Shown: one piece after another, positions 27,401-35,414 of the stretch | Layout: the number at the start of each line of letters is the position of its first letter | Position numbering within the stretch: the first letter of the stretch is position 1 | Assembly: GCF_014518315.1 (NCBI RefSeq) | Contig: NZ_JACVEL010000001.1 | Location: forward strand, 558,001-622,000 | DNA length: 64,000 nt | From: Taishania pollutisoli | Lineage (GTDB): Bacteria; Bacteroidota; Bacteroidia; Flavobacteriales_D; Crocinitomicaceae | Reading direction: 5' to 3' | Translations under genes and position numbers: made by a program | The notes under the pieces: model-generated | Database searches by the model: none | The model's input: only the letters and a program-made list of their open reading frames with translations | Told to the model about the DNA's origin: nothing

Positions 27401-28710
27401 GTATCTGCAAGCGCTTCCGCAACATTTGGTGTTGTCCACGTTTGTGTGTTTTCATCATATACAGGACCTACGTTGTCTCTTCCATCCGGATCCTGGTAAG
27501 GCCCTTCAAAGAAATCCACTCCAATTGCAGGAGGGTTTGCCTGGTAACCGATTTGAGAACCGTTCGTCTCATCGAACGCATCTCCGTTGTATGCATAACC
27601 AAGTCCTCTTGATACGTCACACCCTACATAGTCATCCGCAGAGTATCCTAAATCCGGGTCAACATATTGTGAGAAGAACGTATTTGTCAATGTTTGTGTC
27701 GAACGGTTGATCAGTTCATAGTTGTAGAATGTCATTCGGTTGATTTCGTCAGAAGTTGCGAATGCAAAAGCCTGCGCTCTGATTTCCATTCCGATTGGTT
27801 CTCCCTGAGATTCCGTATGCACGTTTCCTTTATCGTTGAAGACAAACCATACTGTCTGGTCACCAAATAGTGTTACGCGACGGTCAACGCCACATTGTAC
27901 ATCATCTCGTCCCAAAATATCGTCATACCAAGGGTAATCTCCATCCTGCATCGGATCATATACTCTATCCTCGTCTCTGTCATAGAAAGGAGCTAAATAG
28001 TAGTCCTGAAACAGCGATTCATCACCGTGTGCCGGCCATTCCGTAATTGCTGCCAATTCCTCATTTGTAGGAAGAGATTCTTCTTCAATTTGTTCACATG
28101 ATCCAGCAGGAGCATTCGGGTCGATACAAGCTTCCCACCACAAGCTGAAACGAACAACCGCTGCTTTATTGATCGGGAAGAATTTATCGTATTTAGCACA
28201 TTCCGTTGCCGAAATATTTCCATCCCCATACGGTCTGATTGTATTGTCACCTACCGGTAGCAACGGATCGTAGTTAACATTTGGAAGATGAGGAATCGAT
28301 ACTGTTAACGGACCTCCCCAAAAGTCATTTCCAACCTGACGGAAGCGAACCGCCGCTAATTTCAACTGCCCGTTTTCATCGGTACCTCCCATCCACAAAG
28401 CTGCGGCAAAGATTGCTCTGGCACCACCTCCTTTCGGAACTTCATAGGCAGCAACACCCTTTTGACGGTCTTCAAATAATACCCCTCCCATTTCGAGCAA
28501 GGCAGACACATCATTGAAATCCAAAATGTATTTTCTTACAGCCGGAGTACATCCTGCACTCTTAGGTCCTCCCGTATTGGCTGAGGCACCATTCGGCTTG
28601 TTACCCTGTTGTCCAATATTACTACCTCCTGTGTATAGGTACGCCAGGGACATATTTGCGAGCAAGGTAAACGCTCCAATTATGCAGGTAGTTTTAATAT
28701 AATTTTTCAT
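24496..28710 (-). CDS. Large exported protein with T9SS-like C-terminal domain
   Basis: This 1404-residue protein has a signal peptide (about 1-23). Its N-terminal half is found widely among Bacteroidetes surface proteins (RAIFAAALWMGGTDENGQ near residue 98). Next come long beta-rich, Asn/Gly/Tyr-rich segments without a recognised enzyme motif. The C-terminal domain of about 95 residues opens with NVVPNPYLAYSEYE and contains KITNLPDQCTVKIYTSNGKLIRTF and PVASGMYLIHVDV. It has the general pattern of T9SS or FlgD-like sorting domains, with a six-residue extension after the usual end. No catalytic residues could be assigned. Its two neighbours (20 and 18 bp away) are the receptor and the PorV-like protein. 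Confidence 0.8.
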   Translation of the reverse strand: MKNYIKTTCIIGAFTLLANMSLAYLYTGGSNIGQQGNKPNGASANTGGPKSAGCTPAVRKYILDFNDVSALLEMGGVLFEDRQKGVAAYEVPKGGGARAIFAAALWMGGTDENGQLKLAAVRFRQVGNDFWGGPLTVSIPHLPNVNYDPLLPVGDNTIRPYGDGNISATECAKYDKFFPINKAAVVRFSLWWEACIDPNAPAGSCEQIEEESLPTNEELAAITEWPAHGDESLFQDYYLAPFYDRDEDRVYDPMQDGDYPWYDDILGRDDVQCGVDRRVTLFGDQTVWFVFNDKGNVHTESQGEPIGMEIRAQAFAFATSDEINRMTFYNYELINRSTQTLTNTFFSQYVDPDLGYSADDYVGCDVSRGLGYAYNGDAFDETNGSQIGYQANPPAIGVDFFEGPYQDPDGRDNVGPVYDENTQTWTTPNVAEALADTGIVYRGIGTGYGDSIVDNERFGMRRFTYFTNPPGAIYPYIDPSVANQYYNFMSGFWADGSNITFGGTGANGSILTDYVFPGDSDPLHWGTAGIDPGNSQPWTEAQAGNAPGDRRFVQSAGPFTLVPGAMNNITVGIVYGRAAGGDLMASVEVMKIADTKAQALFDACFRILDPPMAPKLEIQELENELILMISNPSTSNNKGETYEQVDDINIPINAVDRTYNFEGYQIYQLVDASASVADLQDESKARLVAQCDLENDIKDLYNYTLNEQYGFLQGRRMVQAANKGIQHSFKLTTDAFAIGDNRLINHKTYYYVAVAYAHNEFAPYDQNDPTKLTGQKIPYVSSRLSYDGNNIRSVPAVPHNPKPELGGTYQYVEYGTMPRITRIDGHGNGNNGLELTAESHNTILRNGSLDKVKYDFGGGPIKVKVVDPLNVAGGYYEILFRDYTPDNITNSADTAHWIINRYTSEGGQFLESVSSERRIIVNNEQLIPEWGISVQITQNKYTPGSGNASTNFANPISASLFFADSSKRWLAGVQDNDIYEPTNWIRSGTNAAGTDDPIAVPWRNPLNYGDEIGADDNQLYEKLLNGTVAPHRVTGHNVEFMPMAYSPNITNPAYSKGLASISYLPSVDIIITSDKSKWTRVPVIEMGRDANLTFGGARAGEMRKSASVDKNGNPDGTGTGMGWFPGYAIDLETGVRLHMAFGENSYMSYDGGRDMIWNPTSRMIDQNGNYVMGGVHPIWVFGVKSRTINGLTNHLRDMEPYNPLNESNNFLANQLRNIETSTGNLNELARVVYGNLAWIAYPLLAPGQQLLATDVTIKLRVNKEYKNYVATNENQGRPMYSWNMDEIATTTGSRDALSEILDMINVVPNPYLAYSEYEKSRLDTRVKITNLPDQCTVKIYTSNGKLIRTFKKDSPVTSIDWDLNNHQRIPVASGMYLIHVDVPDVGERVLKAFIGVRQVDLQGI

Positions 28711-28730
28711 ACTTTTTATATTAGAATGAA

Positions 28731-31700
28731 TTAAAAGTCAAACTTAACCCCTAAACGAATTGTTCTAGGTGCACTGATGTTAAAAGGGTTTTGAATTTTC
28801 ATCAAATAATAGTCTCTGAACGATTGTTCATCCTGTTGATTCTGGATAGACGCCTGGCTGTTTGCTGCCTCCAGGTATCCGTCATCATTCCAGTTACCCG
28901 TTGCACGGTAAACGCTCAAGACATTCTTTTGATTGAACAAGTTTGTAACACGTAAGTATACATTCAGGAATGTTACACGCTTTTTATCGTCTGTTTTTCC
29001 GATCTCGATATCAAACGTTCTGTCCAACTGCATATCCAATCGGTAAGACCATGGTAATCTTGACCCGTTTGTGGTACCATCCAAACCGGAAGCGATTTGT
29101 GTAAACATTCCTTCATTCACGATATCCAGTTTCTTAGAATACGGATTTCCTGAATAGATGTTTGTCATGATGTTCAAACCAGTATTTGCAAGTACCTGGA
29201 AGTCTTTAATTCTCGGACCATTGTAATCTGCTCCTTTTCCATATCTGTAGTCAAACGAGATAGCGAATGCGTGACGTTGGTCAAATGAATACGGGAAGAT
29301 TGCACGTAAGTTTGGCAAACCTGCGTTGATCAAACCTGCCATGGATGTTGCATCAGATCCTGTACCATCCGCGAACTGCAATGTATATGCTGCAGTCATA
29401 CGGATGTTTCCTGTTCTTCTCAAGTCATAAGCAACTGTCAATCCTTTTACCGTACCGAAGTCTCTGTTACCAAATGTTCTGTATGTTGCCGGGTATGCTT
29501 CAACCACGTTGATCAACTGAACGTTATCTCTTTGTTCGCGGTAGAATGCTGAGATTTTGATGGATGACGTTCTTGTCAATACTTGTTGGAATCCTAATTC
29601 ATAGTCAATCGTTTTTTCAGGTTTCAGGTTAGAATTGTTAATCGCCTGTCCTCTTGTTTGAATAAACTGGTATTCATACGGGTCAAAGCGCACACCTGTT
29701 GTCGGACGTTTTGTCAAGATATCATAGTGAGCAAAGAATGAAGACTCTTCAGAAACCGGGAATGAGAATGCGATACGCGGCATCACGCTCACCTGCGCTT
29801 TGTAATCTTCAAATGCATCACTGCTGATTGATTTTTGATTCGGGTTTTGCAACCAAGGAGCAATTCCTCCTGCACCTCTCAATACCGCAGGATCCTCTAT
29901 CTGGTCACCGTTTGCATTGTACCATGTATCTCCGCTTCTGAATCCGTTAATTCTGGTAGGAGCTGCAACATCGTCCACATATACGGTATAATCATCACCG
30001 ATAGACTGAGGAACAACAACCCAATCATAGTCTTGTCCGCCTGTATTTGCACGTTCACGTGCTTCACCCGCAGTAAGTGCATTGTAGAACAAGTATTTGT
30101 CTTTCAATACCGGTTGGTTCGCATCGAATACGTCTACACGTACCCCTACGTTGAATACTAAGTCACGGAATGCAAATTTATCCATGATGTATCCGGAAAT
30201 ATACGTTGGTTGGAATGCACCTACAAAACGTTTGTAGTTTCCGTTCTCATCAAATTCAGTAAAGTATTTGTCGATGTCTGTACGACCTTTTACTCTGTTT
30301 CCTGCGTGGTCGTATCCGTAATATGTCACATATGAATTCCCATTGTTTAATAATTCATCCGGAGAGAACATAGAAAAATTGTACATACCCGGATCATATG
30401 AGTCGATATCTACGTAATCATTTCCTCCAGGGTTCAACCCTAATTCTTTTCTTACATTGTAGTCAAAGAACGACTGATAATCAACTTGTCCTCCTGTCGC
30501 ACCACTTTGCGCACCACCATATACACCACCATTTGAAGCGGCATAACCGGTATTCAAACGGTCGTAATAAATTTTTCTGTATGCACCTTCCTGGATGATG
30601 GTAGGATTATTTACATCAATTTCAGAAATGTGGCTGTTCATCAACAAACGGGCATGTGACCAGATTCCAAGTGGTCCGTTATCTCCGGCACCCCATCCGC
30701 GGTCAGTTCTTTGTTCGTACTCAAATCCTAAAGATAATGAGTGACCACCGATATTGATCGATCCGGAACCTGTTACACGGAACTGGTTGTTTTCAACAAT
30801 TCCGAAACCGTTGTACGGAGTCCCCAGGTTATTCCAGATTTGATAAACAGAAATAGGAGCATCACCATTTAACAATGCGTTTCTGTTTCTCAACATATCA
30901 AAGTCTGTTGCACTTCCGAATAAATCATAGTATTGATTTGTCAATGCAGACAATCCAGGGTTTGTTTCAGAAGTTTCAAACGTAACGCCATTTTGGAATG
31001 GTACCGCTTGTTGGACGTATGCGTTCAGTGAATCTACAAATACTAAACTCGTATCGTAGTTGGAGCGGAATGTACCAACGTGACCATAATTAAATATTTT
31101 GAATCCGTGCTTCGGATCGTATGATCGTTGGCGGGATTGTGAATAGTCAACCATCAATGAATAGTTTGCTGACTTTACTTTGGATGCAGACCCTTCTCTG
31201 TTGTTTGAGAAACGTTGTGTTAAACGTCCGAACACCCTCCAGTCGAGGTTTTTCGCTGTACCGAAGTTTTGAAAGTTCATCAGGGAGCTGCTTCTGTCGT
31301 ACAAACTTCTGTCGTAGTAGTTCATGGAACCACCAAACGAAAGGTTTACAGAAGGTCCTGTATTCACATCAATTTTTGCCTGAGCAGAAAGTGTCTGGCT
31401 CTTTGCATTCATTCTCCATTTTGTGTTTTCAAAATCTTTTTGTCTCAACAAAGAAGATCTGTAGAATGTTCCGTTACCGGAAGCGTTCAACACCAACGGA
31501 GACTCCATTAATGAATCTCTGATCTCTTTTTTAATACGGTAGCTACCACCATTCAACGGACGGTTATCTACTTCATTCAAATAATTGGCAGAAAGCAAGA
31601 ATCCTAAGATAGGTTTCACTTTCGCTCCTGTTGAATCTTTCTTCATAAACAAAGGCCCGGAAAACATTCCTTCGACCATGTTATATGCGTACTTATCCAA

Positions 31701-32495
31701 TCCGTATACTTTTCCGTCATACCCATCCGGATCTTTTCCTTTAAAGTAAAAACCAGAAGTTACACCTTCCAAACTTCCGAAGAATTTAGAAGAAGGACCT
31801 CTCGTTGTTACGGAAATAACCCCTCCGGTAACGTCACCGTAGTTTGCAGGCAAACCTCCGGTAATGACAGAAACCTCTTCAATTGCTGATTTCGGAAGGT
31901 TAGAAGATCCACGCACTTTGATACCATCTATATAATAATAGGTCGCATCTGAACGGGAACCACGAACACTGATTGATCCGTCATCCTCATTTGTATTTAC
32001 CCCTCCGACTGTCTGTGCAACTCCTGCAGCAGAACGAACAGGCAAACGCGAGATGTCTTCACGCGTAACTGTTGCCCCGGACGCTCCACCATCTTTATCG
32101 ATCAACGGAACTTTGTAGGCAACGATCACCATTTCATCAATCTGCTTTACATCAGAAGGCTTGGAAATTTCGATGTTATCCAGGAAGGTAATTTTTTCAG
32201 CGTTCACAACCACACCTGTCAACGCAGTAGGTTGGTAACCATCTCCCTCATTTCTTACTTCAACGTCGTAAGAACCCGGAGAAATGGAATTGATCTGAAA
32301 TTTCCCTTCATCGTCGGTGTTTGCACCTCCTTTAACCGTTCCATCTTGCAAAAGCAACACTTTTGCAAATGCGATCGGTTCTCTTGTGTCGCCGTCGACA
32401 ACGGACCCTCTAATCGTTCCTAAACCGGATTGAGAAAAGGAATAAGCCGCTGACAACAATACACTTACAATCAACAAATGTAGATTTCTTAACAT
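28731..32495 (-). CDS. Large TonB-dependent receptor with CarboxypepD_reg-like domain
   Basis: A signal peptide (about 1-21) is followed by a CarboxypepD_reg-like domain (about 24-112). A plug (about 140-240) contains SISVRGSRSDATYYYIDGIKV and GGLPANYGDVTGGVISVTTRG, and a very large barrel extends to residue 1254, ending RLGVKFDF. The terminal phenylalanine fits outer-membrane insertion. Its length and plug type resemble SusC-like proteins, but there is no SusD gene. The partner genes instead encode a T9SS-like exported protein and a PorV-like barrel. The plug is strikingly like the plug-only protein at 34243-34944. Confidence 0.92.
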   Translation of the reverse strand: MLRNLHLLIVSVLLSAAYSFSQSGLGTIRGSVVDGDTREPIAFAKVLLLQDGTVKGGANTDDEGKFQINSISPGSYDVEVRNEGDGYQPTALTGVVVNAEKITFLDNIEISKPSDVKQIDEMVIVAYKVPLIDKDGGASGATVTREDISRLPVRSAAGVAQTVGGVNTNEDDGSISVRGSRSDATYYYIDGIKVRGSSNLPKSAIEEVSVITGGLPANYGDVTGGVISVTTRGPSSKFFGSLEGVTSGFYFKGKDPDGYDGKVYGLDKYAYNMVEGMFSGPLFMKKDSTGAKVKPILGFLLSANYLNEVDNRPLNGGSYRIKKEIRDSLMESPLVLNASGNGTFYRSSLLRQKDFENTKWRMNAKSQTLSAQAKIDVNTGPSVNLSFGGSMNYYDRSLYDRSSSLMNFQNFGTAKNLDWRVFGRLTQRFSNNREGSASKVKSANYSLMVDYSQSRQRSYDPKHGFKIFNYGHVGTFRSNYDTSLVFVDSLNAYVQQAVPFQNGVTFETSETNPGLSALTNQYYDLFGSATDFDMLRNRNALLNGDAPISVYQIWNNLGTPYNGFGIVENNQFRVTGSGSINIGGHSLSLGFEYEQRTDRGWGAGDNGPLGIWSHARLLMNSHISEIDVNNPTIIQEGAYRKIYYDRLNTGYAASNGGVYGGAQSGATGGQVDYQSFFDYNVRKELGLNPGGNDYVDIDSYDPGMYNFSMFSPDELLNNGNSYVTYYGYDHAGNRVKGRTDIDKYFTEFDENGNYKRFVGAFQPTYISGYIMDKFAFRDLVFNVGVRVDVFDANQPVLKDKYLFYNALTAGEARERANTGGQDYDWVVVPQSIGDDYTVYVDDVAAPTRINGFRSGDTWYNANGDQIEDPAVLRGAGGIAPWLQNPNQKSISSDAFEDYKAQVSVMPRIAFSFPVSEESSFFAHYDILTKRPTTGVRFDPYEYQFIQTRGQAINNSNLKPEKTIDYELGFQQVLTRTSSIKISAFYREQRDNVQLINVVEAYPATYRTFGNRDFGTVKGLTVAYDLRRTGNIRMTAAYTLQFADGTGSDATSMAGLINAGLPNLRAIFPYSFDQRHAFAISFDYRYGKGADYNGPRIKDFQVLANTGLNIMTNIYSGNPYSKKLDIVNEGMFTQIASGLDGTTNGSRLPWSYRLDMQLDRTFDIEIGKTDDKKRVTFLNVYLRVTNLFNQKNVLSVYRATGNWNDDGYLEAANSQASIQNQQDEQSFRDYYLMKIQNPFNISAPRTIRLGVKFDF

Positions 32496-32564
32496 AAGTA
32501 CAGTCTATTTTTTTAACTTATTTTTTGCCAATGAAGCGGTAAATATAGAAATTTTATCTTGGTA

Positions 32565-32615
32565 TTAACTATTTGTTAAAAAAAATAAAATTTGCATTTA
32601 CTTAACTTTCGTTAA
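32565..32615. promoter_or_regulatory. Twin dyads TTAAC-N5-GTTAA and TTAAC-N4-GTTAA
   Basis: Perfect 5-bp inverted repeats are found at 32565-32579 and 32602-32615, with centres about 36 bp apart. The second overlaps the predicted transcription start of the receptor operon; the first lies in its leader. They could be operator half-sites or RNA hairpins, but such short AT-rich dyads may also arise by chance. Confidence 0.35.
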
Positions 32616-32623
32616 CAAATGTA
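32616..32623 (-). promoter_or_regulatory. Putative promoter, -7 element TACATTTG, of the receptor-T9SS-PorV-like operon
   Basis: This is an exact TAnnTTTG on the minus strand. It predicts a leader of about 110 nt before the receptor start codon. No TTG is at the expected -33 position. Confidence 0.45.
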
Positions 32624-32810
32624 GAAGAAAAGAATGAATAAAAACTAATTTTTAAAGTCATTTTTTCACCCTTTTATACATGTCTAAAAACACCTTAAAT
32701 TGCAGATTCATACACTTTAAATAAACATTTAAACCAAACAATCAAACAACAATACCGTTAATCAATTTCTAATCATCACATAAAAAGAAAAAATAATTAG
32801 TTTTACGAAC

Positions 32811-33437
32811 ATGTTTACACTTGAAAATGTTGCTATTGGTGGTAGTATTGTATACATTATTAAATACAATCACTTTCCGATTGAGGATTTTTTTCAGATT
32901 CTTCATCCTGTTGAACAGGTGCGATTGCAAACATTTGCCAGTGAAAAACGGAGAACAGAATACATTGCAACACGCATATTAAAGGACACCATTTTCCCGG
33001 GAGCACTGATTGATTACAATAAAGAAGGTGCTCCGTTTATTGAACATGCTCCGCATCTATCTGTCAGTCACTGCAAAGGGGCTTCCGCCATTGCAGTATG
33101 TCCCGATCACATCGTAGGACTTGATATTGAACCTATGAGTAACAAGGCTCAACGTCTGCACTCCAAGTTTATCAACCCTGAAGAGGCTGGTTTTCTGAAC
33201 ACAGAAGATGTAGTGGAAATGACCCGTGCCTGGTCGTGTAAAGAATCGCTTTTGAAGCTGGCCGGAAGAAAAGGACTCATCTTTAAAAAAGACCTTCTTA
33301 TTGAGTCTGTTCCGGGAAACGATCAGTTTCTCTGTTCGATACATACCAATTCGGGGAAAAAATACGTAAATTTGACTTCGAAAGTAGTTGATAACATGAT
33401 TATAACCATTAACCATACTGATCTGTATTCCCGATGA
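32811..33437 (+). CDS. 4'-phosphopantetheinyl transferase superfamily protein
   Basis: This transfers the phosphopantetheine arm of CoA to carrier proteins. The metal-binding motif is VGLDIEP (D105, E107), and the second motif is WSCKESLLKLAG (K144, E145). An LSVSHCKG segment at residues 83-90 is also typical. At 208 residues it resembles the Sfp-like group more than AcpS. It overlaps the next gene by four bases (ATGA). The carrier protein it serves is not in the window. Confidence 0.9.
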   Translation: MFTLENVAIGGSIVYIIKYNHFPIEDFFQILHPVEQVRLQTFASEKRRTEYIATRILKDTIFPGALIDYNKEGAPFIEHAPHLSVSHCKGASAIAVCPDHIVGLDIEPMSNKAQRLHSKFINPEEAGFLNTEDVVEMTRAWSCKESLLKLAGRKGLIFKKDLLIESVPGNDQFLCSIHTNSGKKYVNLTSKVVDNMIITINHTDLYSR

Positions 33438-34165
33438 ACATTTCCGAACGATTTAAACAACCCAACCAGATTGCAATTCTCATTGATCCGGAAAAATGTC
33501 AGTCAGAAGTAGTCATCCGCAACCTGGTGGAGAAAATTCATTTCTCAGGGGTTGATTTTGTATTTGTGGGTGGAAGTACTGTCAGTGAAAAAGAGTTCGA
33601 GCAAACAATTGGCTTACTAAAACAACTGATCACCATCCCACTGGTAATCTTCCCGGGATCGGCACACCAGGTTTCAGAGAAAGCGGACGGAATTTTGCTG
33701 TTGAACCTGATTTCAGGTCGCAACCCGGATTATCTTATCGGGCATCATGTTCAGGCAGCTCAAAAAATTATTGAAAGTAAAGCAGAAGTGATTTCTACTT
33801 CCTATTTGTTAATTGACGGAGGCAGTCATTCATCTGTTGCTTACGTCAGTCAAACCACACCTATTCCGCACAACCAGGTATCCATCGCTTATAATACTGC
33901 TCTTGCCGGAAAATTAATCGGTCACCAAGCGCTGTTCCTGGATGCAGGAAGCGGAGCGAAACATGCTGTTTCCGTTTCAATGGTTATAGCAATGAAAGAA
34001 CTTGGTCAGCCATTAATCATAGGCGGTGGCGTCAAGTCCCTGGAGCAAATCAACACGCTTCACAAAGCAGGTGCAAATGTGGTAGTGATCGGGAATAAAA
34101 TAGAAGAGGACATTGATTTTTTACTGGATATCCGGAATTATATTGCGGAAAAGACAGACAAGTAG
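33434..34165 (+). CDS. Geranylgeranylglyceryl/heptaprenylglyceryl phosphate synthase family (PcrB-like)
   Basis: This TIM-barrel prenyltransferase-like protein shows the family signatures: ILIDPEK near residue 15, FVGGST at 44-49, SGRNPDYLIG at 94-103, LDAGSGA at 169-175, IGGGVKS at 196-202 and IGNKIEED at 219-226. Archaeal members join geranylgeranyl diphosphate to sn-glycerol-1-phosphate, the first step of ether lipids. Bacteroidetes carry related genes whose product is less clear. The gene is translationally coupled to the phosphopantetheinyl transferase and ends just before a terminator. Confidence 0.92.
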   Translation: MNISERFKQPNQIAILIDPEKCQSEVVIRNLVEKIHFSGVDFVFVGGSTVSEKEFEQTIGLLKQLITIPLVIFPGSAHQVSEKADGILLLNLISGRNPDYLIGHHVQAAQKIIESKAEVISTSYLLIDGGSHSSVAYVSQTTPIPHNQVSIAYNTALAGKLIGHQALFLDAGSGAKHAVSVSMVIAMKELGQPLIIGGGVKSLEQINTLHKAGANVVVIGNKIEEDIDFLLDIRNYIAEKTDK

Positions 34166-34178
34166 GTATATTCACTAA

Positions 34179-34204
34179 AAAAGGCTTCGTTTCCAAAGCC
34201 TTTT
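34179..34204. terminator. Rho-independent terminator between convergent genes
   Basis: Stem AAAAGGCTT/AAGCCTTTT (9 bp) with an 8-nt loop. It lies 13 bp after the GGGP-synthase stop codon and before the end of the convergent plug-only gene. A-rich and T-rich flanks allow use in both directions. Confidence 0.8.
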
Positions 34205-34242
34205 GTTATATATCCGGGTCGATTACACCTTTAAATTCATGC

Positions 34243-34944
34243 TTATCTACCTGCCATCCATGCACGGTACAAATCAAAGTAACTTTTCGTTTCCACAACC
34301 ACAACTCCCCCCAGTGTATCACCGTACTTTGCAGGCAAGGCTCCTGTGTAGACCATCATACTTCCGATGGCAGAACTCGGAACGGTTACCACATCATTTG
34401 CCTTGATTCCATCTATCATATAGATCATATCTCCTTTTCGTGCTCCGCGAAACACCAGACTTCCGTCATCTGCAATACGCACTTCTGACGACATGGATGT
34501 AATGAGTCCTTTCGGGTCGAATTTTGCAACACTTTTTGCTATTTCATCACCTGTTAACTGAGGAATTGGCAAATCACCGTCTATCAGCCGAACACCCGGT
34601 GTTATATAAACCGTTCCTAACTGCTGAATTGGTGCCAGTTCGATTTTTCCCAATTGAGTTATTGAATTCATTTTTATCTGTACCGGGTCCACCTTAATTG
34701 TATCTCCTTCGTAACGAATCTGTAAGGCATATGTTCCAGCAGGTATGGCACTGATCCGGAACATCCCTTCTTCGTCTGATATCACCTGGTACACTTTATC
34801 GAGATCCCGGATGAATACGTGAGTAAGCGGTACCGGCTCTTTCGTCGACTTTTCAACCAAATATCCTTGTATTTCTCCTAATGCTACTTGTGCGGAAGAT
34901 GAATACCCTGTCATCAATAGAGCCGCAATCATCAATTTTCTCAT
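34243..34944 (-). CDS. Plug-only TonB-receptor-like protein (no barrel)
   Basis: A signal peptide (about 1-18) is followed by a CarboxypepD_reg-like domain (about 22-103). A TonB-receptor plug domain (about 125-222) has the segments GSLVFRGARKGDMIYMIDGI and GALPAKYGDTLGGVVVVETK. The protein then stops after SYFDLYRAWMAGR, where a barrel would begin. At 233 residues it is under a quarter of a full receptor, yet has no frameshift or internal stop. The 38 bases between its stop and the terminator contain no barrel remnant. It may be a free-standing periplasmic or surface protein, or an old truncated receptor stabilised by selection. Confidence 0.8.
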   Translation of the reverse strand: MRKLMIAALLMTGYSSSAQVALGEIQGYLVEKSTKEPVPLTHVFIRDLDKVYQVISDEEGMFRISAIPAGTYALQIRYEGDTIKVDPVQIKMNSITQLGKIELAPIQQLGTVYITPGVRLIDGDLPIPQLTGDEIAKSVAKFDPKGLITSMSSEVRIADDGSLVFRGARKGDMIYMIDGIKANDVVTVPSSAIGSMMVYTGALPAKYGDTLGGVVVVETKSYFDLYRAWMAGR

Positions 34945-35414
34945 AATTCGTTATTTTATTGTTTCTATTGGGATGCTGAACAATAAAACATTCCATAAAC
35001 CTGAATTATAAAAATACGCCTATTTGCGCTAAATCCCAAAATTTCCAACAACAAACAGAACGGAAATTAGCAATTATGTATCTCCGGATGCAGGCACAAT
35101 TATGTGATAACCATTTTCCATTGTTGATGGACGCCAGTTGGAAAAACAAAATCAGAACTAAATCGCGGAAATACATTTATCGCATCCTCAAATCTGCCCG
35201 AAAGCAACTAAAATACACCTTTTTTAAAGAACTATGTTAATTGGATGGGGGTTCGGTTCTAAAAATCGGGTACCATTTTCACTACGAATACATGGATTAA
35301 AAAGAAACGATAGATAAAAATAACACAGATGGATAGTGAGCAGGCAATCTATGGTTATGAAACAACGAACCGTACAAAATAGCTTTCGACAATTCAGTCT
35401 ATATCATCTGAATT
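34945..35414. other. 470-bp intergenic region without a recognised gene
   Basis: The region is AT-rich. It includes a 54-codon open frame at 35076-35240 on the plus strand (start MYLRMQAQL) that has no visible ribosome site, and a repeat remnant at 35276-35298. No RNA gene or mobile element was recognised. Confidence 0.5.
35276..35298. repeat. Degenerate intergenic repeat remnant, second copy
   Basis: TTTTCACTACGAATACATG and the next bases match the copy at 11139-11162 with about three differences. It lies in non-coding DNA. Confidence 0.35.

Larger units (their letters stand above)
32496..32810. other. AT-rich divergent intergenic region upstream of the large receptor operon
   Basis: This 315-bp region contains the receptor-operon promoter element, two TTAAC/GTTAA dyads and no open reading frame of note. 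The plus-strand side before the phosphopantetheinyl transferase has TAGTTTTA at 32798-32805. That would be a weak -7 element only if translation were almost leaderless. Confidence 0.6.

Noticed and set aside
26753-27710. Plus-strand open frames opposite the 1404-residue protein gene
   Set aside because: Shadows of the coding strand; low-complexity, cysteine- or serine-rich translations with no motifs.
32798-32805. TAGTTTTA as a promoter for the phosphopantetheinyl transferase
   Set aside because: It lacks the final G and would make the transcript leaderless; not enough support.
35076-35240. 54-codon open frame on the plus strand in a long intergenic region
   Set aside because: No ribosome site, no promoter, no recognised motif; open frames of this length are expected by chance in AT-rich DNA.
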